Positions 20,240-30,995 of a stretch of DNA of 64,000 bases are shown here, in pieces. Numbering within the stretch: position 1 is the stretch's first letter; each line of letters begins with the position of its first letter. The notes below the pieces were generated by a model. It had not been told where the DNA came from. It was given only the letters and a program-made list of their open reading frames with translations, and did not search any database. The DNA is from Haliclona indistincta. Lineage: Eukaryota; Porifera; Demospongiae; Haplosclerida; Chalinidae. The stretch is from assembly GCA_964017065.1 (NCBI GenBank), contig OZ024783.1, positions 4,120,816 to 4,184,815 of the forward strand. Reading direction: 5' to 3'. Made by a program: the position numbers and the translations under genes.

Positions 20240-21850
20240 GTACAGACACACACTCACCACACACACACACACACACACACACATAGAAAGCATATTTCAG
20301 GTTTCAGGTTGTTGTACCTCAGTTAGAGATGCCTCACACACTCGCACGTACACACACACACCACTCACTGAACAGTTAACACTCGTAGTTATAGAAAGCA
20401 TATTTCAAGTTGTTATACCTCAGTCTGAGATGCCTAACCTTTGCATTCCACTAAGTTCATGTTGCCCTTGCACCTGTTCTAAATGACACACTACTTGTTT
20501 TGTTAAAGAATTTTTAGCAAGAATTTTCTCCCCTATTCTCATGTGTCTGTGCTTTAACTGTGGGGTGTGCTCAAATGCTGTGTGTAGGTATTATTTGAGA
20601 CTATATACTTTTGAATTTTGAATAGAGGATTTCTCAACCTGTTCTTTATCTGAGATTTAGTTATTACTGTACCAACTCACCTCCTTATTTTCAAACTGTA
20701 ATTATCATTACTCTAATAACAGAGATTCATCAATGGTGTTTATTTGTCAATGCATAGTAATGAACACTAATAGTACAACTAGATGATTGTACATGGACAA
20801 TGTGGGGCGAGCCTGAGCGAGTGCATTGCAGACGATCTGTTTGATAGCTAGGTAGTTTGATACAATGCTTCCATCTTTTGACAAGTGAGTATCTTGTACG
20901 TATGAAACAGCAGCAAGCAGTTCCGCATCTCATGATTACAAATTTTTAGCACCGTTCTTGACATTGGCCTCTCGTACGCTGTAGTCTGTCTTCTCTTTGC
21001 TCACTAGTCTCAGCAGCACGTCGTTCATGTTAATGGTCCCTCATGCGCTTTAGCCTATTCTTTCTACGTTCATCGGTCTCCGCAACAGTACGTTGCTCAT
21101 GCATGCTGTTGTCGTCTCAGCTGTTGTAGTTCTTCAGTCTCTTTGTTGAGCAGTACGCTCGGCACGTCCCGCCTTATCACGAGCTCTTCGCTTACTCAAT
21201 CGCAGCTCGTTCTCTTCCGCGGATTCAGCAGCTCGCGAGCTCTTTCACGTATTCTTCTTTTTAGCTATATTCGCGCTCTTTGCAGGTACGAATGTAAATT
21301 CAAAAAGTCCAATGAAATAGAACGAGGGGGCATTTACGGATTGACGTGCGCATACATAGATAGATTGATACATTGATAGCTCGCGGGGGACGTCATTCGA
21401 TCCATGTGGGGCTCGCTCAGGCTCGCCCCAATTATTCACAATGCTGTGTGATCCTATAAGGTGTTGGGTGAGTGTGTGAGTAACCCCTCTCCTTCTTGTC
21501 TACAGCTGAAAGAAGCTGGTCTTCTCATGGTCGACCTGAAGAGCAGGAACCAGAGGCACATCACATATCACTTAAACTGGAGTGAGTCACGTGCATTCAT
21601 TCACAGCAGTTTCTCATCACAGTACAAGCATGTCTACAGTAGTAGGGTTGTTTGACAAAGCTAGCTTGCTTGGTTGGGCTGTACTTGTAGACCAAATAGG
21701 TACTGTTTTGCTTGCTTGTGTCTTGAGAAGCTACAACTAATGATAGAAGATGAGCTTATTGTGTGCTCTAGCTGTCTTTGTACATCAGCCTATCTGTCTT
21801 TGCCTGTTCAGTTTCTTTCTGTCTATCTGTCTGTCTGTCTGACTGACTGA

Positions 21851-21930
<80 letters not shown>

Positions 21931-24900
21931 TTGGCTGGCTGGCTGGCTGGCTGATTGGCTGGCTGATTGGCTGATTGGCTGGCTGGCTGACTGGCTGGCT
22001 GGCTGACTAGCCTAACCCATTACAAATACATGTATCTGTTGTTGCTGACAGCATTTTGAGTCCACATCAAAATCAGATCTAAACCATATTTCACATCCAT
22101 TGAAACACCACTGATTGTACATATCCCATACTAGCTATAAAAGACAATGGATGCCAGAGTTTTATACCAGGGTTTCAGAGGGTGCCCTAGCTGGGATTCC
22201 CCCCTCCTGGAATTTCACTAGCTCATTTATGAATTGTGTCAAAAAATGGCAACGAAAGTTGCACAATAGCGTATACACCCTTCAGCATCCGGGGGCTGCA
22301 CCCCCCAGACCCCTGCCGTTATGTCTTCCCCTGGCAAAAAATCCTGTATGTAACCCTGGATACACAATACATGGTGATCCAGCATAGTAAAAATCCATTG
22401 TACAAATGAGAATACCACTCCATGTCCTTGTAATAACAGTACTGTGTGTTGTGTTGGTCACCTACTTGAGTTATGTTCTGTGCTTGGATTTTTAGTGTGG
22501 GACTGTTTTGTAGGAATTCCCTGTCACTCAGGTGTGTAGTGATTCCTACCATTTGTTATATAAACTATCATCTGTGCCTGTAAAAACTAAATCATAACAG
22601 TGCTGTGACTTCAGAGAATATGCTGTACACAACAAACCACTGAGTTACTGCTCTATAGCAGACACTAGTCCTGATTGAGTGAATCTTGCTTTATACTGTG
22701 CACAACAAACCACTGAGTTACTGCTCTATAGCAGACACTAGTCCTGATTGAGTGAATCTTGCTTTATACTGTACACAGCAAACCACTGAGTTACTGCTCT
22801 ATAGCTGACACTAGTCCTGATTGAGTGAATCTTGCTTTATACTGTACACAACAAACCACTGAGTTACTGCTCTATAGCAGACACTAGTCCTGAATCTTGC
22901 TTTATACTGTACACAACAAATCACTGAGTTACTGCTCTATAGCAGACACTAGTCCTGATTGAGTGAATCTTGCTTTATACTGTACACAACAAACCACTGA
23001 GTTACTGCTCTATAGCAGACACTAGTCCTGATTGAGTGAATCTTGCTTTATACTGTACACAACAAACCACTGAGTTACTGCTCTATAGCAGACACTAGTC
23101 CTGATTGAGTGAATCTTGCTTTATGCTGTACACAACAAACCACTGAGTTACTGCTCTATAGCAGACACTAGTCCTGATTGAGAGAATGTTGCTTTATACT
23201 GTACAAAACAAACCACTGAGTTACTGCTCTATAGCAGACACTAGTCCTGATTGAGTGAATCTTGCTTTATACTGTACACAACAAACCACTGAGTTACTGC
23301 TCTATAGCAGACACTACTCCTGCAGTGTACAGTAATCTTACATGACGATAATTATTATGATGATATATGTTTGTGTAGGAGGGACTAGGACATGTTGGAA
23401 ATAAGCCAAGTCGAGTTGTATTCTGTGTACAGAAAGATAAGCTCTTTACTACTGGATTCAGTCGTAGCAGTGATCGTCAATATGGTCTATGGGATCAGGT
23501 GAGTCAACTACTTCACTCTCTACTCAATATAGATCCGTCCCTCCTTTCCTCTCTTTAGCAAATCTACATCTTTCCAGTGGTATTGTTGGAAAAAGTAATG
23601 GAAGAATACATGTACATGTAGTACTCCTATAGCTAGTACTGATGCGGACTGCTAGTGATGCTTTGATGCTTATAATATTCTTGTCCAAATGTAAGATTCA
23701 ATATTTCGAATCCACACTGAGGTAAAAATGTCTGTGAGTTTGGTTGACTCAAAGTAATGAGCTCATCTAAAGGAACACGCATAGTTTTGTAACTCATGCT
23801 TAAGAACATGCTTGTCTCCATATGCATCTTTTAGTCGTTCCATCAGTTTGACAAACTGGGCTGCCATGCAAAAGAAAATGATCCAGTTGAGTAACCAATT
23901 TGATACTTCAAAAAGTAATGTTTTTCCTTTGTATTCTTGGGCACGGTATATTGCAGTGAGACCATACCAGTGTCTTGCTCAAGGTACTGATCCCTTGTCA
24001 TGAAGTCACTGTAAAAAGCAATAGCTAGTCCTTCCGGCACTGAATAATGAAAAAGTAGAAAATTATCCTCTCTAAAAGTAGGTAATCACTGTCACATTCT
24101 TAGTGACGATATTTTGTGTTGAAACCGGCAGCAGCCTCCAGCCGGTTTCAACACATGACTGAGGAAATGCGTCAACAACAGCAACAAATGGCATCAGTTA
24201 CCTCTGAGGAGAGGGATGATACCACACCCACTTTCTCTCCCTCCCCTTCTATCATCATCCACTCACACATAATCTTTCTCCATTTTGCTTTCTCTTCCAC
24301 TTTGTTTCTTTCCTAAAAGCTTTCATTTATTCTCTGTCTCTTCTACAGCTCTTCATTGTAAACTGGAGACAGTGAATACAATGTATGCTCTCCAGCAACA
24401 GGAGGTTGGGTTGCTTCGTAAGCGCTTGAAGAGATCCGAAGAGGAGAGAAAGCTTGCTATGGAGCGGAGCCAGAGACTAGAGAAGAAGCAGCGGGACCTG
24501 TTGAGCTCTCAACAGCAAAGACTGGAAGAGCAACAACAGAGGCTGAGGCAAAGAACACCAGAGAAGGTATGTGACTAGGACTGCCCAGTGCCCACACCTT
24601 CAGTGTGAGACATGGTTAGTGCTCCTGTGAGCTCCTAGCCAAGGTTCTACAAGTTGCTTGGTAGAGAGAGTAATGGATGCATACGCTTTGTACAGCGGTT
24701 TAAAGAAATCTCCACAGTCAAAGCGGAATTAATACATTGACCAATCAAACACTGCTGGTCACGTGCAGACCTGCATCAGAGAATTGAAGCGCGTGTTTGA
24801 TTGGTCAACGTAAGAAAACATGTTACTTCCACTTTGACTGTGGCATTACAAGATCTCTTCATACCACATGTATTCATTCATTTTATGTGAGTAGTAGATT

Positions 24901-25331
24901 ATGTGTGTATAGTGTAGCACTGCTTACTCTGAGAGGTAATATTTGACGGGCCCCACTAGTGCCTGTGGGCTGTAGTGTACCGGTATAAATAGCCTTGAGA
25001 GGTTAGTAGTAGTGTCCGTAGCGTGATGTCTCGCATCATGCTGTAGACTGTGCAGTGTGGTCTCCGTTGGGGGTGTGGCTTACCGCTATTGCCATGCCGT
25101 GACTACACTCGGACCATACATTTTAGCATTTTTCAAATAAGACACATTCACACAGGTGTCATGGCGGCTCTGCAAAAAACTAGGGTTATCGTTGTGTTCA
25201 TCTTTTTCTAGTCTCCTCGGTCATTGGATCCTGCACTGTTGAGGTTGGAGAGAGAGCAGGCACGACTGAAAGCACAGCAAAGCGCCACAGCTGTGAGTGA
25301 GAGACTACAGTGCCTCTCAACTGATTCTCTC

Positions 25332-25403
<72 letters not shown>

Positions 25404-26119
25404 GGTGTGTGTAGGAGAAGCTAATGGATGTGGAGGGCAGAATGCTGCAGGAGCAATGGCAGAGAAGAAGAAAAATGAGAGAAGGAGCAACTTCACCTAC
25501 AGTCAGTCAAAAAAATACACAAACTAGTACAAAATCTGAAGTGATTATCTTACAATTTTTTATAGCTTTTGTGTGCTGGTGAAGATTACCTTGATAACAA
25601 TCACAAGAATACTTCTCCGAGGAAACAAAAGGTAGTTGTATTGTATCTGTAGTTGTATTGTTGTTTACTTAGTTGTTTGTTTGTTTACTTTTTAGTTGCC
25701 TAGCAGCCGTCACTATAAGCCTGTTCCCGGGATACACTATCATTTGAACATGAAAGATGTTCCCTTCACTGTGGGAAAAGTAAGTGCATCATAGCAGCTG
25801 TACACAAACCTCACAATCTCATCACTCACACATCACTTGCAATGTATGAATCCCTAAAAGTAATGTGTACCTGACCAAATTTTTTTGCTTGGTCATATTC
25901 ATTCAAAAGAGCATTAGAATCGATGTAGTGTGTCTTGCTAGGCTCAACACTAGCTTGAATTTGTTTTTATTTTTTGGTTTTAAATTTTGTTACTGACTAA
26001 TGCATTCAGGCTCTCTCTCCCCCTCTCTCCCTCCTACCCACACTCTCCCTCCCTCCCTCCCTCCCTCCCTCCCTCTCTCTCTCTCTCTCCCTCCCTCCTC
26101 TCTCCCTCCCTCCCTCCTT

Positions 26120-26152
<33 letters not shown>

Positions 26153-27105
26153 CCTCCCTCTCCATCCCCCTCCCTCTCCTCTTAGTCCACTGGCCCGTCT
26201 CATTCTGTGCCCTCTAACTACCAAAGTGTCCTTGCTCTCATGAAGTATCACAGTCCTGTCCTCTGTGGTGCTGCTGCAGCTAACATCAAGTAGAGAAGAG
26301 TAGCTACAGCAACAAGGAGGAAGCCGGCTCAACGGAGACAGCCAGCACCAGCTACACCTACCATGTCACTGGAAGAGCTGCAGGGACTGCTGACAACTCT
26401 AGAGGAGGAGTTTGGACGACTAACATTGTGAGTTGGTTGAAAATGAGTTCTCACTTCTTCAAACTTCCCTTCTTTCATTTCAACCTTTATTATTGTTTAA
26501 GAACTTTTTTCTTTCATTCTTAATATTTTTTATCATCTGTTTTGACTGTCCTTTATTTTCTCTATCTATCTTTTTGACTGTTTTCTCTTCATCACTCTTT
26601 TAAATTTTTGTATCTCTATTACAAATTTTTTCTACCTTGTTTCTTTATTGACACTTCCTTCTCTATTTCAACCTTTTTGTCCCTTTCCAGTGAGCACCAG
26701 GAGTTAGCTCTTCTGATACAGGACCAAGCCTCCACTGCCGCTCCTGAGGCGATTGGAGACCTTGAAAAAGAGCTGCAGCATCTCGTAGAACGCCTGGAGA
26801 ACAAGATGGACCAGATCGACGTAGTAAGACACTTGATGGCGTCGTGCACCACAAAACGAGGCAAGACAAAGAAGTGCACTCGAGGAGCTCAAGGGCACTC
26901 AAGCACTGCTGTACATATTCCAGAGAATGGCGAAGTTGAGATTGTGATCATGGTCAGACCAAAGTCAAAGACACGCCCACCTCAGGACGAAGAAGAGGTG
27001 CATTCGTCTGATTGTCGATCGAGCTCACAGGAGAGTCTTCAAGTGCTGCGCAAGATGAAGCAACTTCAGCACACGCTACAAAGAGATTACCTGAGCTGGA
27101 AATAG
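18998..27105 (+). CDS. Cep57-like centrosomal protein, ten exons, one in-frame TAG
   Basis: Exons 18998-19554, 19871-19943, 21506-21581, 24349-24566, 25212-25292, 25415-25501, 25566-25631, 25696-25779, 26186-26427 and 26691-27105 join in phase to 633 codons. The exon 2 donor (GTCTAA) is weak. Middle exons are coiled coil (EVGLLRKRLKRSEEERKLAM). The microtubule-binding part has IHYHLNMKDVPFTVGK, then PSNYQSVLALMKYHSPVLC, and a C-terminal coiled coil with FEHQELALLIQDQ and final LQHTLQRDYLSWK. This order matches Cep57/translokin, a centriole and microtubule-anchoring protein. Exon 9 carries TAG at 26291-26293 (codon 450) between ANIK and RRVATATRRK, with the homologous frame continuing after it. 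It is a recent nonsense mutation, a base error, or a pseudogene. A fragment of the last exon is duplicated at 55.8 kb. Confidence 0.75.
19600..19868. repeat. CTCC/CTCT polypyrimidine tract in Cep57 intron 1
   Basis: Nearly pure pyrimidine (ctccctct)n on the plus strand, running into the acceptor of exon 2. Ser/Leu/Pro reading frames across it are artefacts. Confidence 0.9.
20093..20282. repeat. compound (CT)n, (CTATCT)n, (CA)n microsatellite
   Basis: About 140 bp of CT and CTATCT repeats, then a short spacer and (CA)n at about 20259-20282, inside Cep57 intron 2. Confidence 0.9.
20283..20802. other. intron sequence with a short duplication
   Basis: 'atagaaagcatatttca(gg/ag)tt ... cctcagt' occurs at about 20284 and 20392, a direct repeat of about 35 bp. 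No coding exon is seen. Confidence 0.45.
20803..21430. mobile_element. 628-bp element with 19-bp inverted ends, in Cep57 intron 2
   Basis: TGGGGCGAGCCTGAGCGAG (20803-20821) is matched by its exact reverse complement at 21412-21430. No transposase frame is present, so it is non-autonomous. The target duplication is unclear. A similar 'gagcctgagcgag' string occurs at about 34674-34686. Confidence 0.7.
21838..22010. repeat. (GGCT)n microsatellite
   Basis: About 170 bp of GGCT with GACT and GATT variants, within Cep57 intron 3. Confidence 0.9.
22163..22368. mobile_element. possible short hAT-like MITE
   Basis: Ends 'CCAGGGTTTC' and 'GTAACCCTGG' are roughly inverted, and the interior has a G/C-rich 'gggggctgcaccccccagac' palindrome. 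The target duplication is not convincing. Confidence 0.35.
22623..23318. repeat. 73-bp minisatellite, about 9.5 units
   Basis: Units start 'tgtacacaacaaaccactga' and are nearly identical. One unit near 22885 lacks 11 bp. There are no variable spacers, so this is a satellite and not a CRISPR-like array. It lies in Cep57 intron 3, next to the stray coronin exon. Confidence 0.9.
23379..23498 (+). pseudogene. orphan coronin WD-repeat exon
   Basis: A 120-nt, 40-codon phase-0 exon with an intact acceptor (tttgtgtag) and donor (GTGAGT). Its product contains KPSRVVFC and LFTTGFSRSSDRQYGLWDQ, which matches a blade of the coronin beta-propeller (established family pattern; coronins regulate actin). 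No other coronin exon was found around it, and it lies inside intron 3 of the Cep57-like gene. It is either a captured exon from a segmental duplication or part of a gene whose other exons I cannot see. If spliced into Cep57 it would keep frame length but not phase, since intron 3 is phase 1. Confidence 0.6.
23763..24040 (-). pseudogene. unrecognised coding remnant with one frameshift
   Basis: From 24040 downward one frame reads PEGLAIAFYSDFMTRDQYLE and continues to about 23915. The protein-like text then continues in another frame (WIIFFCMAAQFVKLMERL, ending QNYACSFR then TGA at 23763-23765). A one-base shift near 23910 separates them. Composition looks coding, but I do not recognise the family. 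It is antisense inside the Cep57 intron and could derive from a transposon. Confidence 0.3.
24117..24155. repeat. perfect 13-bp inverted repeat (hairpin)
   Basis: TGTTGAAACCGGC and GCCGGTTTCAACA flank an 11-13 nt loop. Role unknown; it may be the join of two element ends. Confidence 0.6.
24703..24853. mobile_element. foldback MITE, family 1 second copy
   Basis: Arms 'gaaatctccacagtcaaag ... gaccaatcaaac' and 'gtttgattggtcaacgt ... ctttgactgtgg' form an inverted repeat of about 150 bp total, related to 15716-15853. Confidence 0.6.
25338..25401. repeat. (TC)n microsatellite
   Basis: About 64 bp of pure TC in Cep57 intron 5, close to the exon 6 acceptor. Confidence 0.9.
26011..26180. repeat. 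CTCC/CT polypyrimidine tract
   Basis: Long pyrimidine run leading to the exon 9 acceptor. Long Ser/Pro frames across it on both strands are artefacts. Confidence 0.9.
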
Positions 27106-27610
27106 CATGTTATTATTACAGGGTTCTACCCTATAGCAATGTATACTGTACTAAACCTGCAACCACTCTGTCATTGAAAATGTTATTTTATGCAAACCAG
27201 CACTAGTGTACAGTATAAAATGCTTTTGTTCTTACGAACTGTAGTCATGTGTGCTAAACACACTCTGCGTTTTCATGAATGTTTCCACGTACAGTAGTAC
27301 CTCACTAATCCGGACACTATTGGAAAAAATTTCGCCATAATGTGACTGAAAATAATCTCGGCCTATTCTCATGAAGCATCTGTCAGAATTTCAGAGGTTT
27401 GATCAGATTAGCAGCCCACTGTAGTCTGAACCTCTGAAATACAGACAACATTTTTCCATGGGTAAAAACGTATTCACGTGTTATCTTCAGTCTCTGAATG
27501 TAGACACTGGCAACAGTATCTTGAGACTGTACATGTGAATCACCTTGCTAGCTAGATGTAACATCATGCACAGAATAAACAGACGAGTAGTTTGTCAGTC
27601 ATCCCAATAG
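27106..27610. other. spacer between convergent Cep57 and AKR copy B
   Basis: Contains a pogo-type left end (CAGTAGTACCTCACTAATCC at about 27296) without a clean right end. The whole stretch recurs, diverged, at 56150-56700. Confidence 0.5.
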
Positions 27611-29186
27611 TCATGTTGGTTGCGATAGTCCTTGCTCTCTCATCATTTTCCAGTAGCTGGCAGGCTCCACTCCCTCCCAGTGTTTTTGAGGGAGCGGCTG
27701 GAAGAACCTCCTCTCAATCTCCTCCTGCACCTCTCGCTCCTTCTCTGTGAGAGGAGTGAGAGTGGACGCTATATTCTTGTCCAGCATCTCCTTATCAGTA
27801 ATGGCGATCAGTGTGGAAACAACCTAGAGGAATTGAGACATAGCAGTTTCTGGCTTTCAAACTATTTTCTTTCTAAGGGGAATTTTTTTTCTTAGATGTT
27901 GAACAGCTTATATGGGGTCACGGGTCTGGGTATGCCCCAAGAAATTCTTCGCTATTAATTTTTTTAGGCTATCATAAACACTAAAGCAGTACAAACGTAA
28001 CTAAGTAAACCATGATTCCAGTGAGAAACTGGGGCTAGAGGGAAATCTTCTTTTTCAGGGTGCTGTCACGGTGCAGCCAGAAATTTTGCATTATCAGGGG
28101 AAAAACTTAGTGAGCGAAGTGAGCTAGATAATTATACTCACGAGGTGTGTTTCATTACATGTATAAAAACTGTAGTAGAGAGCAACCATGTGTTCTGTAA
28201 TCTGCACGTGTTCTCACCTCATCATGGTTGACTGAGTAGTGCACTGCTAGTCTAGTGATATCCACTCCCTGCTCAGTGCAGTACTGGACTGCTCCAGCAC
28301 ACGCCTTCTTCACATCCTCCATCGCTGGATTCCACTAACGTGGTCCTTGACGAGTCAACAAACCGAGTGAGACAGGAGCAGCATTGATGAGCGCTACTCC
28401 ACGTGACTTGAAGAACTCAAAATGGTCGATGAGAGAAGAGTCATTGAGAGAGAGTCTAGCATACGAGAGTACAGAGTCAATCTACACGTTGCTTCTAGTG
28501 ATGATCTCTCTCAGTGGTTGCAGTGGGTATCCTGTGATACCAATGTATCGACACAATCCTCTCTCCTTCAGTATCTGGACAGCAGGAAGAGTCTCATTCA
28601 CTATCATATCAACTGATGATGCAAACTCAATATCATGGACCTGCAAGAGATCAACGTGACTGAGCTGTAGACGGGATAAGCTCTCTTCGATGCTCTTTGT
28701 CACTCTGTCGGCTGTGAAGTCAAATCTCGTAGCTACAGCCCACGTGTAGCGACCCACTTTAGTTGAGAGAAAGAACTTGTCGCGAGGGATACCTTTCAGA
28801 GCTTGACCAATGAAGAGTTCAGAGAGACCCTCACGATAGAACGGTGAGGTGTCTATCAGATTGACTCCTTTCTCTAAAACAGCATACCTAGAAAATGCAG
28901 CCATGGAATATAGAACAGCTAAAGCACACCACCTAGTCATATGTAGAAGCATAGTCAAGCACCTAGCCATATGTAGAAGCATATTCTCAGTTCAAACAGT
29001 GGGTGCAAGCTTATAAAATGGCTATATTAAATGTGGCACATGCAGTTTGTTTCTGGTTTACCTGAGGCCTGCTCTCGCTGCCTCTTCGTCAAACTCTCCG
29101 TATATTCTCCCGTATCCAGAGCCTCCCAGTCCAATCACAGACAACAGTACTCTTCCACCCTCACCGAACGAGCGATAGCGCATCAT
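27611..29186 (-). pseudogene. L-galactose-dehydrogenase-like AKR, copy B, two nonsense changes
   Basis: Exons 29062-29186 (ATG at 29186), 28218-28887 and 27611-27823 have exactly the same sizes as the intact copy C (125, 670, 213 nt) and canonical splice sites. The catalytic Asp, Lys and His contexts survive (NLIDTSPFYREG, STKVGRYT, LLQVHDIEF). Two stops break it: TAG at 28482-28484 (AAG to TAG after TRSNV) and TAG near 28336 (GAG to TAG in the HP/NP region, plus-strand 'cactaacgtgg'). It therefore cannot make the C-terminal third. It is part of the block duplicated at 55.8-59.3 kb. Confidence 0.85.
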
Positions 29187-29539
29187 ACTGAACTTTCTCT
29201 ACCAACAAAGCACCTCACAAGAAGGCGTGGCTCGTTATTACAAAAGGGCGCTAAATTGTAAATTACGTCACAATGTTCTAACTGTTTTTTGACCATGGAA
29301 ACCATGGTGTATTTTTTTGAGTTTTGCACAATTTTTTATGATATAAAAACGAAATTAACCTGTGAAATTGAAACCTGTGAATGATTGATAAGTGAAGAGT
29401 GCGAAAAATATTGAATGTGATGCATATGGGGGTAATTTAAATCATAAAATGAAAGAATTATGAAACATCCAAGAGAATGTGATGATCATGCACACACAGA
29501 TCATTCATAAAGAATTGCATGATTTGCTTTAACTGATTG

Positions 29540-30085
29540 CATGAGAGTCGGCGATAAAGAATATAACAAGTAGATCTTCTCACTGGAGACAAGATCTGGT
29601 AAAGAACGAGGAAAGAGTTTAAGAGAGAGATTAGAGATTTGAAGGCGGCTGGAACCAGTCTTGATCAGTCATGAAGAAAATAATCGAAAAGGAGTCTTTA
29701 TAGCTCAGAGTGCTCTAGTAGACAAAGAGAGAACACATAGATTGAGACTGGTTGAAGATGAGATAGTGATAAAGGAGTTAACTGTGTTAGCCGAGGACGG
29801 TGATAAAGAATTAGTATCATGATCCAGTATGAGGAGATTGGATCGAGAAGAACAGAGTGAGATTGATGGAGACCATCAACTGCAAATAGAGTCGAGAATT
29901 ATGAAGAATTAAACAATGATCACACTTGGATCAAATAAGGAAAGACTGAGAGATGGAGTGGATCCAGTTTAAAGAGCTTGGATCAATCAGGAGACAGGAT
30001 TGAGGAGTGAGTGTCAGATTAGGTTGTGAGGGCATCAGGAGGCAGGAGCTCTAGTAAGATAATCATAAGGTCACAGCATTCTGGA
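29540..30085. repeat. dispersed 550-bp repeat, copy R1
   Basis: Purine-rich sequence from 'ggcgataaagaatataac' to 'caggagctctagtaagataa'. Copies R2/R3 are at 30996-32135 and R4 at 58590-59255. No conserved open frame across copies; nature unknown. Confidence 0.7.
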
Positions 30086-30547
30086 GCAAGGATCATACAA
30101 GCGACAGAGGAATGAGAGATTCAAGCAGTACTGAGAGAGTAGGCAGAAAGAAATTTCACAAAGAAATCCTGCAGAAAGAAATTAAGACATAATAATCACA
30201 CACGCATAATAAAGCCAATTATCATAATAAAGGCATTGACAATGCTGTAATACTTACTGTGATAATCAGCAATGATGACTTGCAGTACAGTCGACAGTAT
30301 TGAGAAATAATTATAGCGAAAAAGCAATGAGAGAAATGGGAGGATGATATGACACATCACAACACATTATCTGTAATAAATTGAGACGTTTTAGTACAGC
30401 ACACATGATATTGGAGTGTATGCACATTGTACTATTGTTCGAAATCACATTATATTAATAAAAAGCATTAATGGTGTATTCATTAGCATTCATGGTAGTT
30501 GGTGCATTGAGCTATTTTCTCTTATACTCACTAGTAGAAGAGAGTTG

Positions 30548-30985
30548 TCACAAAGCATTTTGAAGGAACTGTTTAGTACGCTTGTCTTCTGGGCCCTTCA
30601 GCCACAGGTCTAGCATGTCTATCCTACACCTCTCCACTTGTCCTCTCTGATTCTCTTCAATAGTTTTCAAGGCAGGATGACTCAAACCAAGACGAATTTC
30701 AATTGCAAGTGGGAACCATTGATACACTGTACTCAGTGCTGTCAGTAACACTGATAGTTGAGAGTCATCTATAGTGAGAGAATGAGAGTGTTAGAAGAGT
30801 TTATAATAGTTGTTATTTACTATGAACGGGGCTGCAATACAAACATTATGGCAGGCATCGTGACTGTATAGCTGTTATAGCCATCAAGTGGTTCAAAAAT
30901 AGTCTCATAAACAGTTCTCACACATATCTGGCTGACTAATCTCTAGCTCACCTAAAGTGCCATCAGGAACATCAGATACTCATAC
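30548..30985 (-). pseudogene. orphan 3' end (Death-domain exon) of an ANK-ROC-COR-Death gene
   Basis: The exon at 30548-30768 has an intact acceptor (ctatag) and an open phase-matched frame encoding a Death-domain-like segment (LSTVYQWFPLAIEIRLGLSH ... CRIDMLDLWLKG), ending in TGA. About 180 bp upstream, 30952-30985 retains the end of the preceding exon (SDVPDGTLG then GTGAGC donor). Beyond that homology stops and the R2 repeat begins at about 30996. The ankyrin, ROC and COR parts are therefore missing. Compared with the full gene at 35492-40958, only the last ~250 coding bases remain. Confidence 0.75.
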
Positions 30986-30995
30986 TGTTACATCT

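Noticed and set aside
19555..20486. Ser/Leu/Pro-rich and Ser/Ile frames
   Set aside because: They arise from polypyrimidine and CT/CA microsatellites in Cep57 introns.
22623..23318. Regularly spaced repeats resembling a CRISPR array
   Set aside because: Units are contiguous 73-bp copies with no unique spacers, in a eukaryotic intron. The 25-bp array at 34.8-35.2 kb was rejected for the same reason.
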